A stretch of 64,000 nucleotides of DNA from Loigolactobacillus coryniformis subsp. coryniformis KCTC 3167 = DSM 20001 (GCF_002706425.1 NZ_CP017713.1:62001-126000), one strand, 5' to 3'; counted from the stretch's first letter, positions 7,021 through 15,487 are shown. Translations and numbers: made by a program. Notes: generated by a model from the letters alone, not told the origin.

Positions 7021-7798
7021 TACGAAGGTGCAGGCGTAGTCGCTGCGGTTGGCGCCGCGGGTTTTCTTTGCTGATGTTCCGCTAGCGCAGGCTGAGTACG
7101 TCGTGACACAACCGGAAAAGTTGATCCCGCTGCCGGACACAGTTAGTTTTGAGTTGGCTGCCAGTATCGCTCTGCAGGGATTGACCGCTGACTTTTTAGC
7201 ACATGATTTAGGCCGTGACCAGCCAGGCGCAACTGTTTTTGTGCATGGTTTAACTGGTGGTGTTGGTCAAATCTTAGCGCAAATGTTGACTGCAGATGGG
7301 ATCAATGTTATCGGGGTGACTGGTAATGAAGCTAAACGACAGTTAGCGCTGCAGCAAGGTGCTAAACAAGTTTTTTTACGTTCAACTGATTGGGTGGCGC
7401 AAGCCCAAAATGGCGCACCGATCACTACTGTTTACGATGGCGTTGGGTCTACGTTGGCCGCCAGTTTAAACATTGTGCAATCGCGGGGAAAAGTTGTTTT
7501 CTTCGGTATGGCGGCCGGTGACCCAGCACCGGTTGATCCTATGGCAATGCTTAGTTCGTCTAAAAGCTTATTAACTGGCGATTTGTGGGATTACTTAAGT
7601 GATCATTCAGCGCGCTTAAAACGCAGCTGGCGCCTGTTTAGTTATTTTCAAGCCGGTAAAATTAACTTAACGCCGGCCCAAAAATTTGATTTAAGTGCTG
7701 GTCGTGCTGCATATGAGCGGTTATTAAGTGAGCATACTGGTAAAATTATTTTAACGATTGGAAATAAATCGTCTGATGTAGTGCGCACCGCGGATTAA
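7018..7798 (+). pseudogene. Zinc-independent NAD(P)H quinone oxidoreductase, 5'-truncated
   Basis: This is the C-terminal two-thirds of an MDR-superfamily quinone reductase. GYEGAGVVAAVG is legible from 7018; after a short frameshifted or deleted stretch the frame continues APRVFFADVPLAQAEYVV with the nucleotide-binding motif VHGLTGGVGQILAQM, then VYDGVGSTLAASL and GKVVFFGMAAGDPAPVDP. About 60 N-terminal residues are missing at the join with the IS30 remnant. A TTG at 7049 opens the remaining frame but has no ribosome site, so this is probably non-functional. Confidence 0.8.
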
Positions 7799-8063
7799 AA
7801 GCGTGCTGACAAAAAGGGCACGTGCCAGTTTGATATTGTGTCCAAGTGAGTTCATGGCGGCAATTGCCACAGCACACTACTTTTGCTGTCGGTGTCACCG
7901 GCATAGCAACAAAGTGGTGAGTACGCATGGCATCATGGCACTGGTAGCAAGCAAAATATTGCTGACAGCGTGCACATTTATTGGCGACGACATCAGTGGG
8001 ACCATGATAGTGTTGACAACGACCATCTGCGGTCAGTTGCAATCCAAGAATCAGCGCGCTCAT
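7746..8063 (-). CDS. CHY-type zinc-finger protein
   Basis: 105 residues dominated by the CHY zinc finger: GRCQHYHG, then NKCARCQQYFACYQCHDA, CCGNCRHEL and CPFCQHAFNPRCALHQ. At least three zinc sites are expected. The family is small and its role in bacteria is not established. Its ATG overlaps the bioY stop as ATGA, so it is co-translated with the biotin transporter, and its 3' end overlaps the truncated oxidoreductase by 53 bp on the other strand. Confidence 0.85.
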   Translation of the reverse strand: MSALILGLQLTADGRCQHYHGPTDVVANKCARCQQYFACYQCHDAMRTHHFVAMPVTPTAKVVCCGNCRHELTWTQYQTGTCPFCQHAFNPRCALHQTIYFQSLK

Positions 8064-8599
8064 TTTTCTACCGCAGCAAATTGATCGAGTAGGCGTAAGC
8101 GCCGATGCAGCGCAATGGCAATACCTGACTTCAAGAGATCACCAGGTAGAAAAACGAGGCCAGCCAATAGTGCTTTGGGCAAGGCTAGATGGGTGGTGAC
8201 ACTTAGCCATAATGCGCCGCTTAAATTGATGAACAGCACACCAATCAAAATTGTGGCGCCGATTTCCCAAGCTAAATGCTGGTGGTTGTGTAATAACGTA
8301 CCTAACAAAAATGGTGTGACCAGCCAAGCGTAAATATAGCCAGCTGTGGGACCGACAAACACAGCGGCGCCACCGTGGCCACCAGATAGAACAGGGAAAC
8401 CAACGAATGCCAACGCCACAAATAAGCCCACCGCGTAGCTACCATTTTTTCGACCTAGTAGTAGGCTAGCGAGGATGATCCCCATATTTTGTAGCACTAA
8501 TGGTACAGGAATTAGGCCGATCGGAATTGGGGGGATGTAACCAAGGACGATGATGACAGCCACCATAACGGCAATTTGGGTAATATCACGAGTTTTCAT
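8060..8599 (-). CDS. bioY: BioY, substrate-binding subunit of an ECF biotin transporter
   Basis: A 179-residue membrane protein with six expected spans, starting MKTRDITQIAVMVAVIIVLG and with the BioY core PIPIGLIPVPLVLQNMGIILASLLLG and VGPTAGYIYAW. It captures biotin and works with the shared ECF energy module (EcfA/A'/T), which is not encoded here. The gene is preceded by a BirA-like operator, as expected for a biotin auxotroph or scavenger. It is the first gene of a two-gene unit with the CHY zinc finger. Confidence 0.9.
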   Translation of the reverse strand: MKTRDITQIAVMVAVIIVLGYIPPIPIGLIPVPLVLQNMGIILASLLLGRKNGSYAVGLFVALAFVGFPVLSGGHGGAAVFVGPTAGYIYAWLVTPFLLGTLLHNHQHLAWEIGATILIGVLFINLSGALWLSVTTHLALPKALLAGLVFLPGDLLKSGIAIALHRRLRLLDQFAAVEK

Positions 8600-8614
8600 T
8601 GACTTAGCTCCTTT

Positions 8615-8642
8615 GGTTAACCATATATCTTAATTGGTTAAC
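8615..8642 (-). promoter_or_regulatory. BirA-type biotin operator upstream of bioY
   Basis: On the minus strand GTTAACC, 13 bases, then GGTTAAC forms the two half-sites of a Firmicute BirA box. It lies around the expected transcription start of bioY. Confidence 0.75.
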
Positions 8643-8651
8643 GTTGATTAT

Positions 8652-8680
8652 AAAATACCACGTCTATACGCATTTGCCAA
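8652..8680 (-). promoter_or_regulatory. bioY promoter
   Basis: Minus-strand TTGGCA and TATTTT are 17 bp apart, with TGG before the -10 (extended -10). The BirA box lies directly downstream. Confidence 0.5.
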
Positions 8681-8775
8681 TGAAAATATTAAATTTATTA
8701 AAAATTACAGCTATGTGCATTAAAAACGGGTAAACTAATGATGACAAGGTTTTGAAAAGGTAGGTATTGGGGTAA

Positions 8776-9849
8776 ATGGATCAGAATACTCGGCGTGATG
8801 AGCGCAGTACAAAAAAGCATAAACATTTGGGTTTGAAAATTACTTTAGCAGTTGTTGCTTTGTTGGTGATCGGCATCGGGGCCGTTTTTGGCATGATGTG
8901 GAATCAAACGCAATCAACATTTAATAAGATCTATGATAGTGACGGTACTAAGCACGATACGACGATCAAGCAGAAAAAACCGTTCTCGATTCTGCTGCTA
9001 GGGGCCGATACCGGTGCTGATGGTCGGATTAGCCGTGGGAATTCCGATACGATCATGGTAGTCACGATCAATCCCAACACGCATAAAACCGTCGTTACTA
9101 GTGTTGCGCGGGATACATTAGCTGAAATGGTTGGGACCAAGTCGCTGAATGTGCAGAAATTGAACGCTGCCTATAACATTGGCGAATCAAAGATGGCGAA
9201 AGCTAGTGTTAAAAAGTTACTCAACGTGCCGATCAACTACTATGCCGCGATCAACATGGGTGGCTTAGAAAAAATCGTTGATGCAGTTGATGGGGTCACG
9301 ATCACTTCATCAATGAACGTTACGTTTGATGGTATTACGATCACCAAAGGCAAGCATCATTTGAACGGGAAGCAGGCGTTGGCTTATTCTCGGATGCGTT
9401 ATCAGGATCCCCGCGGCGATTATGGTCGGCAGATGCGTCAGCAACAAGTGATGATGGCTGTTTTGAAGAAGTTAGCGACGCCAAGTGGGATCACTAAATA
9501 CAGCGCGCTGATGAAGACGTTGGAACCTTACTTGCGTACTGATATCACGTTGGATGATGCGATGAAACTAGCGACCGATTACCGCAGCAATTTGGATAAC
9601 GTTTCTTCGAAGCAATTGACTGAAAAATCAGCAATGATCAATGGCAGTTCTTATCAGGTTCCATCCACGGAAACCTTACAATCCGTTTCTGATGAATTAC
9701 GGACACAGTTGGGCTTGTCTAAGGAAACGCTAAGTAATCAGAATACGCGCTTGAACAAGTTAAATGCCGCATTCTTTAATGACGAAAGTAGTACAACTTA
9801 CAATACTGATGGTGCGGTTACGCAGTATTACACGAACACCACATATTAG
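8776..9849 (+). CDS. LytR-CpsA-Psr (LCP) family cell-wall ligase
   Basis: A 357-residue protein with a basic cytoplasmic tail, one membrane helix (about residues 23-43) and an extracellular LCP domain: FSILLLGADTG, RGNSDTIMVVTINPNTHKT, SVARDTL and GGLEKIVDAVDGVTI, then ALAYSRMRYQDPRGDYGRQMRQQQV. The conserved Asp and Arg residues that bind the polyprenyl-diphosphate substrate are present. LCP enzymes transfer teichoic acid or polysaccharide chains from lipid carriers to peptidoglycan. It is a single gene with its own terminator; which polymer it handles is unknown. Confidence 0.9.
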   Translation: MDQNTRRDERSTKKHKHLGLKITLAVVALLVIGIGAVFGMMWNQTQSTFNKIYDSDGTKHDTTIKQKKPFSILLLGADTGADGRISRGNSDTIMVVTINPNTHKTVVTSVARDTLAEMVGTKSLNVQKLNAAYNIGESKMAKASVKKLLNVPINYYAAINMGGLEKIVDAVDGVTITSSMNVTFDGITITKGKHHLNGKQALAYSRMRYQDPRGDYGRQMRQQQVMMAVLKKLATPSGITKYSALMKTLEPYLRTDITLDDAMKLATDYRSNLDNVSSKQLTEKSAMINGSSYQVPSTETLQSVSDELRTQLGLSKETLSNQNTRLNKLNAAFFNDESSTTYNTDGAVTQYYTNTTY

Positions 9850-9854
9850 TAAAT

Positions 9855-9887
9855 AAGGAGCTGGAACGATTTTAGTTGCGGCTCTTT
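9855..9887 (+). terminator. Terminator after the LCP gene
   Basis: AAGGAGCTG pairs imperfectly with GCGGCTCTT, followed by a run of T after an A. The rest of the 9888-10105 gap shows nothing recognisable. Confidence 0.6.
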
Positions 9888-10105
9888 ATTTTTTTGCCTT
9901 GATCAAGGGTGGCGCGATTCTTTAATGGAGTAGGTAATTGATTCTCAGAACGCTGAAGCTTAGCGGGCACCTAACTAGTTTCAGTCACAGGTCATCTAGT
10001 TTAAATATGATGATTAGCTAAAAAATAATTGCACAATGCCCCATGTTTAGCGTAAGCTAGTTAAGGACCAATTTCGACCGAAGTTAGTTAGTATGGAGGA
10101 AAACA

Positions 10106-10942
10106 ATGCAACACGTTAAAAAGATCGTGCAGGTTACTTTAATTGCAATCGGCTGGTTTGTACTGGCTCAATTGCTAACACTGCTGGTCAAGTACTTACT
10201 TTTGCGCCATATCACAGTATTAAATCATGGTCTTGGTGCAGTCGCAGCAGAATTATTCAGTACTGGTATTTTAATACTATTACTTTATTTTTATTATCGT
10301 CGGCGAGATCCAGCGGTTTTACCGTTTCCACGCAAAAAATGGTTTTGGTACTATGGTTGGGCCTATCTTGCTGGACTGTTCTTTTTTACGTTAGTCTGGT
10401 TAGGCACATTAGGACTAAATGCGGCAGCTGTCCATTCGGTCTTGCGTTCTGGCGCTTGGTTGTGGTTACTGATCCTCTTTTTCGGCTACGTGATCCAAGG
10501 CTTCAGTGAGGAACTGCTGACCCGTGGTTACATAGTGGGTAAGTTACTTAAAACCGAACGGACCTATGTCGTGGTGATCATTAATTCACTGGTTTTCGCA
10601 GGGTTGCATTTAATGAATACAGGAATTAACGGCCTGGCTTTTATTAACATTCTAGCCTTTAGTATTCTGTTAACACTGCTACGGTTGCGTTTTGCTAATT
10701 TATGGGTCGCGAGTGCCTTTCATAGTGCCTGGAATTTTGCGGAGGGGCCACTATTTGGGGTACCAGTATCCGGTGGCGCTAGTGATGCATTGGTTTTAAA
10801 AACGACTTCACACCTAGGCTTTGATCTGATCAATGGCGGTAGTTTTGGCTTTGAGGGCGGCTTCGTTATTTTATTGGTTTTATTGATCGCCATTGCTGGT
10901 TTTGTCTGGTGGGAGATCCAGCGGCCCAAAATTAATGATTGA
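10106..10942 (+). CDS. CPBP family intramembrane glutamic endopeptidase
   Basis: A 278-residue polytopic protein with the three CPBP (Abi/CAAX-like) signatures: SEELLTRGYI (EExxxR), FAGLHLM (FxxxH) and HSAWNF (HxxxN). In lactobacilli such proteins are often linked to bacteriocin immunity or protein processing; the substrate here is unknown. GGAGG lies 8 nt before the ATG. The promoter of the following T-box leader overlaps its stop codon. Confidence 0.88.
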   Translation: MQHVKKIVQVTLIAIGWFVLAQLLTLLVKYLLLRHITVLNHGLGAVAAELFSTGILILLLYFYYRRRDPAVLPFPRKKWFWYYGWAYLAGLFFFTLVWLGTLGLNAAAVHSVLRSGAWLWLLILFFGYVIQGFSEELLTRGYIVGKLLKTERTYVVVIINSLVFAGLHLMNTGINGLAFINILAFSILLTLLRLRFANLWVASAFHSAWNFAEGPLFGVPVSGGASDALVLKTTSHLGFDLINGGSFGFEGGFVILLVLLIAIAGFVWWEIQRPKIND

Positions 10943-10967
10943 CAGCTAGTCTATCTGGTTGCATAAT
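10939..10967 (+). promoter_or_regulatory. Promoter of the oppA T-box leader
   Basis: TTGACA (10939-10944), 17-bp spacing, CATAAT (10962-10967). The -35 hexamer contains the TGA stop codon of the CPBP gene. Confidence 0.75.
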
Positions 10968-10973
10968 AAACAC

Positions 10974-11264
10974 AATTAAAGCGGATCAATTCAATGCGTT
11001 GACGAGAAGAGTAATGTGCTGAGCAATGAACAGAGATGGCGGTAAGCTGAAAAAGCCACATTGCAATGAACATGAAGATGAGCTCTGAGCAGGTTGTTGG
11101 TATAAGCTAACAACTCGTGGGCAAGCGTTACTTTGCCGGGTATCAAAGTCTGGGCACAGACTGGCGTACCGGCGAGGTGTCGTTAGCGACACGAATCAGG
11201 GTGGTAACACGCAAAGCTGCGTCCCTAGTCTAGTTAAATCTAGGCTGGGGGCGCAGTTTTTTTG
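10974..11264 (+). promoter_or_regulatory. T-box riboswitch, probable methionine specifier
   Basis: The leader has a stem I with GAGAAGAGTA near its base, an AGAGATGGCGG distal loop, an upper stem AATGTG/CACATT, a T-box AGGGTGGTAACACG (11198-11211) and a terminator (CTGCG...CGCAG then seven T, ending at 11263). After the upper stem comes GAACATGA; by analogy with the GAAN-specifier-A layout of known T-boxes the specifier is ATG (11072-11074), methionine. The TGGT of the T-box would pair with tRNA ending ACCA, fitting the A73 discriminator of tRNA-Met. Uncharged tRNA would allow oppA transcription. Confidence 0.85.
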
Positions 11265-11301
11265 TCCAATTGAAAATGACCGTGTGAATGGAGGATTTGA
11301 T

Positions 11302-12951
11302 ATGCGTAAATTAAGATCCGTACTAGCAGGTGCGGCGTTAGTGATATTAGTCGGGGTGCTGAGTGCCTGTGGACAGAATTCCAATCAGCAGGCGGCCACA
11401 AAACAAGTTTTGAATTTACCAGCCAGCGCTGCGTTGGACACGATCGATTTGTCTAAAGCCACTGGTTATGGGCAGACTGGGAACGTTTTTGAAAGCTTTT
11501 ATCGCTTAGGTAAAAATGGTAAGGCCACTGCTGGCTTAGCTAAATCAGCTAAAGTATCAGCGGATGGTAAGCAGTACACTTTCACGTTGCGCAACGCAAA
11601 ATGGAGTAACGGTGATCCAATCACAGCACAGGATTTCGTTTATTCGTGGCGCCGGACGTTGAATCCGAAAACGAAATCACCGTACGCGTATTTATTTGAA
11701 GGCATCCAAAACGCTACCGCAGTTAGCCAAGGTAAAATGGCGGCCAGCAAGTTAGGCATCAAAGCCACTGATCAGCACACAGTGGTCGTAACCTTGGATA
11801 AGGCGATCCCGTACTTTAAAGTTTTGATGGCGTACCCACTTTTTGCGCCTCAAAACCAAAAAGTTGCCGAAAAGTACGGTAAAAAATACGCGACTAAATC
11901 GCAATATATGGTTTACAGTGGCCCATTTAAGATCACCAATTGGAAAGGAACTAACAATAAATGGTCATTTGTCAAAAATAATCAATACTGGGATAAAAAA
12001 GTAGTCAAGCTGCAGAAAATCAACTTCACTGTCGTTGAAAATGCTTCGACTAGTTTAGATCTGTATCAAAGTGATAAATTTGATTTAACGCAACTTTCTA
12101 GCGAACAAGTGGCAACGTATAAGAATAGTAAGGCCTATATCCAGTACCCATATTCTTACGTTAGTTACGTTGGTTATAACTTCGCCGACAGTGACGCTAC
12201 CAAGCGTAAGGTGCTAAATAATCAAGATATCCGCCAAGCCTTTTCATTAGCAGTCAACCGTACACAGTTAGCGCAGAAAGTGATTGGTGATGGCACGTTG
12301 ATCCCGACTGGTTTTGTTTCAACTGATCTAGCCAAGAATCCTACCACTGGTAAAGATTTTTCTGTTGAGCAAAAGCGTGGAAATACAATGTCACATGATG
12401 AAAAACTAGCGCAGCAGAAGTGGCAAACTGGTTTAGCGGCAACGGGTGTCAAAAAGGTTAGTCTGACCTTACTAGCTGCCAACGATAACGGCAGTGATCA
12501 GGCCACGAGTAAAGTAACGCAGTACCTGAAAGGGCAATGGGAGAAGCTTTTCCCAGGTTTGACGATCAAAATTCAGGCCGTACCATCGCAAATTGCCTTA
12601 ACTGATCGGCAAAAAGGTGACTTTGATTTAACTTTAGCGGGTTGGGGTGCCGACTTTAACGATCCAATTTCCTTCTTGCAGATTCCAACAACAGGAACTT
12701 CTTACAACTATGGTAAGTACAACAATAGCGAATACAACCAATTAGTTGATTCAGCTACGAACGCTGACGCAAATGATCCCGCTAAAAGGTGGCGTGATTT
12801 AGTCAGCGCCAGTCACGTTTTACTCGATGATCAAGGCATTACGCCACTGTATCAAAGTGTTTATTCATACTTGCAACGCAGCTCAGTTAAAGGGATTATT
12901 CATAATACTGCCGGCACACAGTGGAATTATAAATACACCTATATCAAGTAA
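11302..12951 (+). CDS. oppA: Oligopeptide ABC transporter substrate-binding lipoprotein (OppA family)
   Basis: A 549-residue SBP_bac_5 protein that binds peptides outside the cell for ABC import. The signal peptide ends in a lipobox (VGVLSACGQ), so the mature protein is anchored through Cys. Family blocks are FESFYRLGKNGK, TFTLRNAKWSNGDPITAQDFVYSWRR and AGWGADFNDPISFLQ. GGAGG lies 7 nt before the ATG at 11302; the in-frame GTG at 11284 is not favoured. No permease or ATPase genes adjoin, so it must share a transporter encoded elsewhere. Control by the upstream T-box points to supply of methionine-containing peptides. Confidence 0.9.
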   Translation: MRKLRSVLAGAALVILVGVLSACGQNSNQQAATKQVLNLPASAALDTIDLSKATGYGQTGNVFESFYRLGKNGKATAGLAKSAKVSADGKQYTFTLRNAKWSNGDPITAQDFVYSWRRTLNPKTKSPYAYLFEGIQNATAVSQGKMAASKLGIKATDQHTVVVTLDKAIPYFKVLMAYPLFAPQNQKVAEKYGKKYATKSQYMVYSGPFKITNWKGTNNKWSFVKNNQYWDKKVVKLQKINFTVVENASTSLDLYQSDKFDLTQLSSEQVATYKNSKAYIQYPYSYVSYVGYNFADSDATKRKVLNNQDIRQAFSLAVNRTQLAQKVIGDGTLIPTGFVSTDLAKNPTTGKDFSVEQKRGNTMSHDEKLAQQKWQTGLAATGVKKVSLTLLAANDNGSDQATSKVTQYLKGQWEKLFPGLTIKIQAVPSQIALTDRQKGDFDLTLAGWGADFNDPISFLQIPTTGTSYNYGKYNNSEYNQLVDSATNADANDPAKRWRDLVSASHVLLDDQGITPLYQSVYSYLQRSSVKGIIHNTAGTQWNYKYTYIK

Positions 12952-12954
12952 TAC

Positions 12955-12968
12955 TTGATTTGAATCAA
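12955..12968 (+). promoter_or_regulatory. FNR/CRP-type operator at about -41.5
   Basis: TTGATttgaATCAA is a perfect FNR-type palindrome. The -10 box TATAAT is at 12991-12996, giving +1 near 13003 and the centre of the box at about -41.5, the class II activator position. No -35 hexamer is present, which fits activator-dependent initiation. The downstream gene is itself a Crp/Fnr regulator. Confidence 0.75.
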
Positions 12969-13026
12969 TTTTTTTAGAGTCATTTAGGTTTATAATAATT
13001 TTGAAATCTAAATGGAGGCGGAAATC

Positions 13027-13704
13027 ATGGCTCATAACGGCGAGCACGCAGAACAATGTATTAAACTAGTCCCAATCTTTCAGACTTTGTCAGATGCTGA
13101 ACGCGCAGAAATTGCGCCCTTAGTGCAACATCGCCATTTTACAGTTGGTGAAAGCTTATTCGCAGCTGGTGATGTCGTTGAATCATTGATGATCGTGGCG
13201 CATGGTCAAGTAAAAATCACGCAAATTGCAGCTAATGGGAAAGAACAGCTACTGTATCTACTGAATCCTGGCGACTTCGACGGAGAAGCCGCGCTATTTA
13301 CAGCTAGTACGCGTCAAAACTTTGGCACTGCTTTAGCGGCGACTGATGTTTGCATGATCCGCCGCCAAGATTTCCAAAAGCAACTCAAGGTTTCACCGCA
13401 ATTAGCGCTGAATATTTTAAATGCTTTCGGCCAGCGCTTGGCCAATGTAGCCGAGCAATCAACGCAAGCAACGACGGCTTCGATCGAAGAGCGGTTAGCT
13501 AATTACTTGTTGGAAACGGCAGGCGATACTGCTGATGATTTCAAATTACCAATGAAGAAAAAAGATATTGCTAGCTACCTTGGCACCACACCGGAAACGA
13601 TCAGCCGCAAGTTCCGTGAATTTACGGATGACGGTTTGATTGAAAAATTAGCGGTCAATCGTTTTCGAATCTTGGATGCTGACGGGTTAGCATTGGTTGA
13701 ATAA
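13027..13704 (+). CDS. Crp/Fnr-family transcriptional regulator
   Basis: 225 residues: an N-terminal cyclic-nucleotide-binding-like beta barrel (residues about 15-125, with GESLFAAGDVVESLMIVAHGQVKI and LLNPGDFDGEAALF), a dimer helix and a C-terminal winged helix (MKKKDIASYLGTTPETISRKFREF). The recognition helix ETISRKF is close to that of Fnr/Flp proteins, which matches the TTGAT-N4-ATCAA site upstream. Two Cys (EHAEQC and DVCMIR) could sense redox; there is no four-Cys Fe-S set. The start is set at 13027 by GGAGG 8 nt upstream. Autoregulation is inferred. Confidence 0.88.
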   Translation: MAHNGEHAEQCIKLVPIFQTLSDAERAEIAPLVQHRHFTVGESLFAAGDVVESLMIVAHGQVKITQIAANGKEQLLYLLNPGDFDGEAALFTASTRQNFGTALAATDVCMIRRQDFQKQLKVSPQLALNILNAFGQRLANVAEQSTQATTASIEERLANYLLETAGDTADDFKLPMKKKDIASYLGTTPETISRKFREFTDDGLIEKLAVNRFRILDADGLALVE

Positions 13705-13709
13705 TAAAA

Positions 13710-13764
13710 AAACGTGCGGCTAACGCCACACGTTGAAGTAAGTCTACATTTCGGTGTAGACTTA
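13710..13764. terminator. Two adjacent hairpins between convergent genes
   Basis: AACGTGcGGC/GCCaCACGTT (13710-13734) and TAAGTCTAC/GTAGACTTA (13739-13764). Between them they can terminate transcription from both sides. Confidence 0.7.
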
Positions 13765-14106
13765 TTTTATTGCCCGAATTTCGCCGATGATTTGACTGAG
13801 ATGTTCTGCTGCCAAACGATACGGTTCTAATTGATCGCCGTATTTAGCGTTGAAGGCAGCTAAACCATTCGCTGCGAATTCATATTCATATTGATAAACT
13901 GTATCGTAAACACCAGTAAAACGGACTAATAAGTCATGTTGATCTTGTGCTAGTTGCAGCGCTAGTTGAATCGTACGAAAGTCGGTATAAGCCAGTTCGA
14001 ACTGAACTGCCCAGGCGCGCATGAAATCGTGTTGTGCGGCGATATGTCGATAATGATGTTCAGTCGTCCAAGCTAGCCGATCAAGTGAATCAGATACATC
14101 AAGCAT
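13762..14106 (-). CDS. Hypothetical helical protein
   Basis: A 114-residue protein rich in aromatic residues, Gln and Ala, with no signal or membrane segment. It reads as a helical bundle (MLDVSDSLDRLAWTTEHHYR...). The family is not recognised. It lies 37 bp after the HesB-like gene on the same strand and may be cotranscribed with it. Confidence 0.6.
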   Translation of the reverse strand: MLDVSDSLDRLAWTTEHHYRHIAAQHDFMRAWAVQFELAYTDFRTIQLALQLAQDQHDLLVRFTGVYDTVYQYEYEFAANGLAAFNAKYGDQLEPYRLAAEHLSQIIGEIRAIK

Positions 14107-14143
14107 AGCGTAGCCTCCTAACTTAAGCGCGCTGAATAATCAG

Positions 14144-14536
14144 TTAGCGCGCTGGATTTTCTTTGAGTCCAGCGTTATTTGGTTCAGTGAAATCGATAAA
14201 ACCAAGGTTATCATCGATCAAGCCACCATCACCGGATAAACTGAGTGTACCCAAATTAGCGTTTAAGTGTACGACCATGTTCTCATCCAAACTATCCATG
14301 GAGTAACCTTTAACTAGAAAATCCCCGATATTGCTGGTGATCGTTTGATCATAGCCGGGTGCTTCCATATCTGAATTAATAATGTTAATCGAGAATTGAA
14401 CTTGCATATGAATCATGGCATGTTGTGAATAAGGCCCAACCCCGTCTTCAAAGGTTAGTAGTAATTTCTTACCTGGTGCCAAATGTGCTTGAATTTTTGC
14501 AGCAGCTGCATCATCAAATTGAATCTTCATTATCAT
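14144..14536 (-). CDS. HesB-like (iron-sulfur cluster biosynthesis family) protein without cysteines
   Basis: 130 residues resembling the lactobacillar proteins annotated as iron-sulfur cluster biosynthesis family: MKIQFDDAAAAKIQAHL at the start, then LLLTFEDGVGPYSQ and LSLSGDGGLIDDN. The Cys residues needed by A-type Fe-S carriers are absent, so a carrier role is unlikely and the name reflects fold only. The next ATG (14530) is an equally plausible start. Its upstream region is interrupted by IS5 copy 2 only 31 bp before the start, which may remove its native promoter. Confidence 0.6.
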   Translation of the reverse strand: MIMKIQFDDAAAAKIQAHLAPGKKLLLTFEDGVGPYSQHAMIHMQVQFSINIINSDMEAPGYDQTITSNIGDFLVKGYSMDSLDENMVVHLNANLGTLSLSGDGGLIDDNLGFIDFTEPNNAGLKENPAR

Positions 14537-14581
14537 TCACCCCACTCTAAATTTTTGTTTTGACTAGGGTCCGTCTGAAAA

Positions 14582-15013
14582 CTACTTAAGTAAGATGCAA
14601 ATTGAGGCAATGTAGACCGTAGCCAGATAAACATGAGCGAGCTTATCATAACGCGTTGCAATCCTACGAAAGTTCTTCAACTGATTGAAGAAGTTCTCAA
14701 TCAAATGGCGCTCACAATAAACGTGGTAATCACAGGTCCACTTGTCTTTGGTATTTTCCTTTGGCGGAATGGTATAGACGCCTGCTTTATCTTCAATATA
14801 CTGGCGAAGTTTCGCGGTGCCATAGGCTTTATCCGCGATAATATTTGATTGAGAAATATCGAAGCCTTCCAGCAACTCACTGGCAACTTGGCTATCATGT
14901 ACTTGACCACCTGTTAGGCGAAAACCCAAGGGATTCCCTAATCCGTCAACGAGTGCGTGAATCTTGGTCGTTCGGCCACCTCGACTTAGTCCAATAGCTT
15001 GATTTTCGACCAT
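14582..15013 (-). CDS. IS5-family transposase, orfB (copy 2)
   Basis: Identical in protein sequence to copy 1 orfB, with IIADKAYG and ENFFNQLKNFRR. It is probably expressed by -1 frameshift from orfA. Confidence 0.9.
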   Translation of the reverse strand: MVENQAIGLSRGGRTTKIHALVDGLGNPLGFRLTGGQVHDSQVASELLEGFDISQSNIIADKAYGTAKLRQYIEDKAGVYTIPPKENTKDKWTCDYHVYCERHLIENFFNQLKNFRRIATRYDKLAHVYLATVYIASICILLK

Positions 15014-15357
15014 ACATTCGGCGTTTTTTTTGCCCCAGTGGCCTTTTGATGCGCTCGAACGATCGTTGAATCTAAGCTCAAGTTTTCCATGTCGGGATCG
15101 TCAATCAATTCGAGAAAAACCTGTTCGAACAAGCCTGAACTTACCCAGGCTCGGAAGCGACTATACACCGTTTTCCAAGAGCCATAGCGTTCAGGTAGAT
15201 CACGCCAAGGAGCCCCGCTGCGCATGAGCCAGAGGATAGCGTTGAGGGCGGTACGGTTGTCTAGGCTTGATGGACGGCCAGTCCGGTATGGCGGGAAGTA
15301 TCCTTTGATTCGGTCCCACTGAGCATCTTCCAGTTCGTATCGTTTAGGTGTTGTCAT
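14986..15357 (-). CDS. IS5-family transposase, orfA (copy 2)
   Basis: Identical in protein sequence to the orfA of copy 1, with the first catalytic Asp in DSTIVRAH. The A8 slippery run is at 15024-15031. Confidence 0.9.
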   Translation of the reverse strand: MTTPKRYELEDAQWDRIKGYFPPYRTGRPSSLDNRTALNAILWLMRSGAPWRDLPERYGSWKTVYSRFRAWVSSGLFEQVFLELIDDPDMENLSLDSTIVRAHQKATGAKKTPNVWSKIKLLD

Positions 15358-15487
15358 CGGAATGCCTCGATTCGTTTTTCCTCAGATTATACCTGAATTT
15401 TTAGTTTTCAGACAGTCCCTAGTACGGCTATTGGAAACGATTTTATTATAGGTCCTTTAGCTAATACTGACAATTTTTTTGGCTTGA

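Larger units (their letters stand above)
14568..15418 (-). mobile_element. IS5-family insertion sequence, copy 2 (851 bp, CTAG target)
   Basis: Same length, orientation and apparently same sequence as copy 1, again flanked by CTAG (14564-14567 and 15419-15422). It sits between the HesB-like gene and the terminator of the OYE operon. The two copies bracket 13.4 kb as direct repeats. Confidence 0.93.

Noticed and set aside
6781-7140. Single open minus-strand frame of 119 codons across the IS30/reductase joint
   Set aside because: Its first third is antisense of the oxidoreductase; only the last part is IS30 protein, so it is not one gene.
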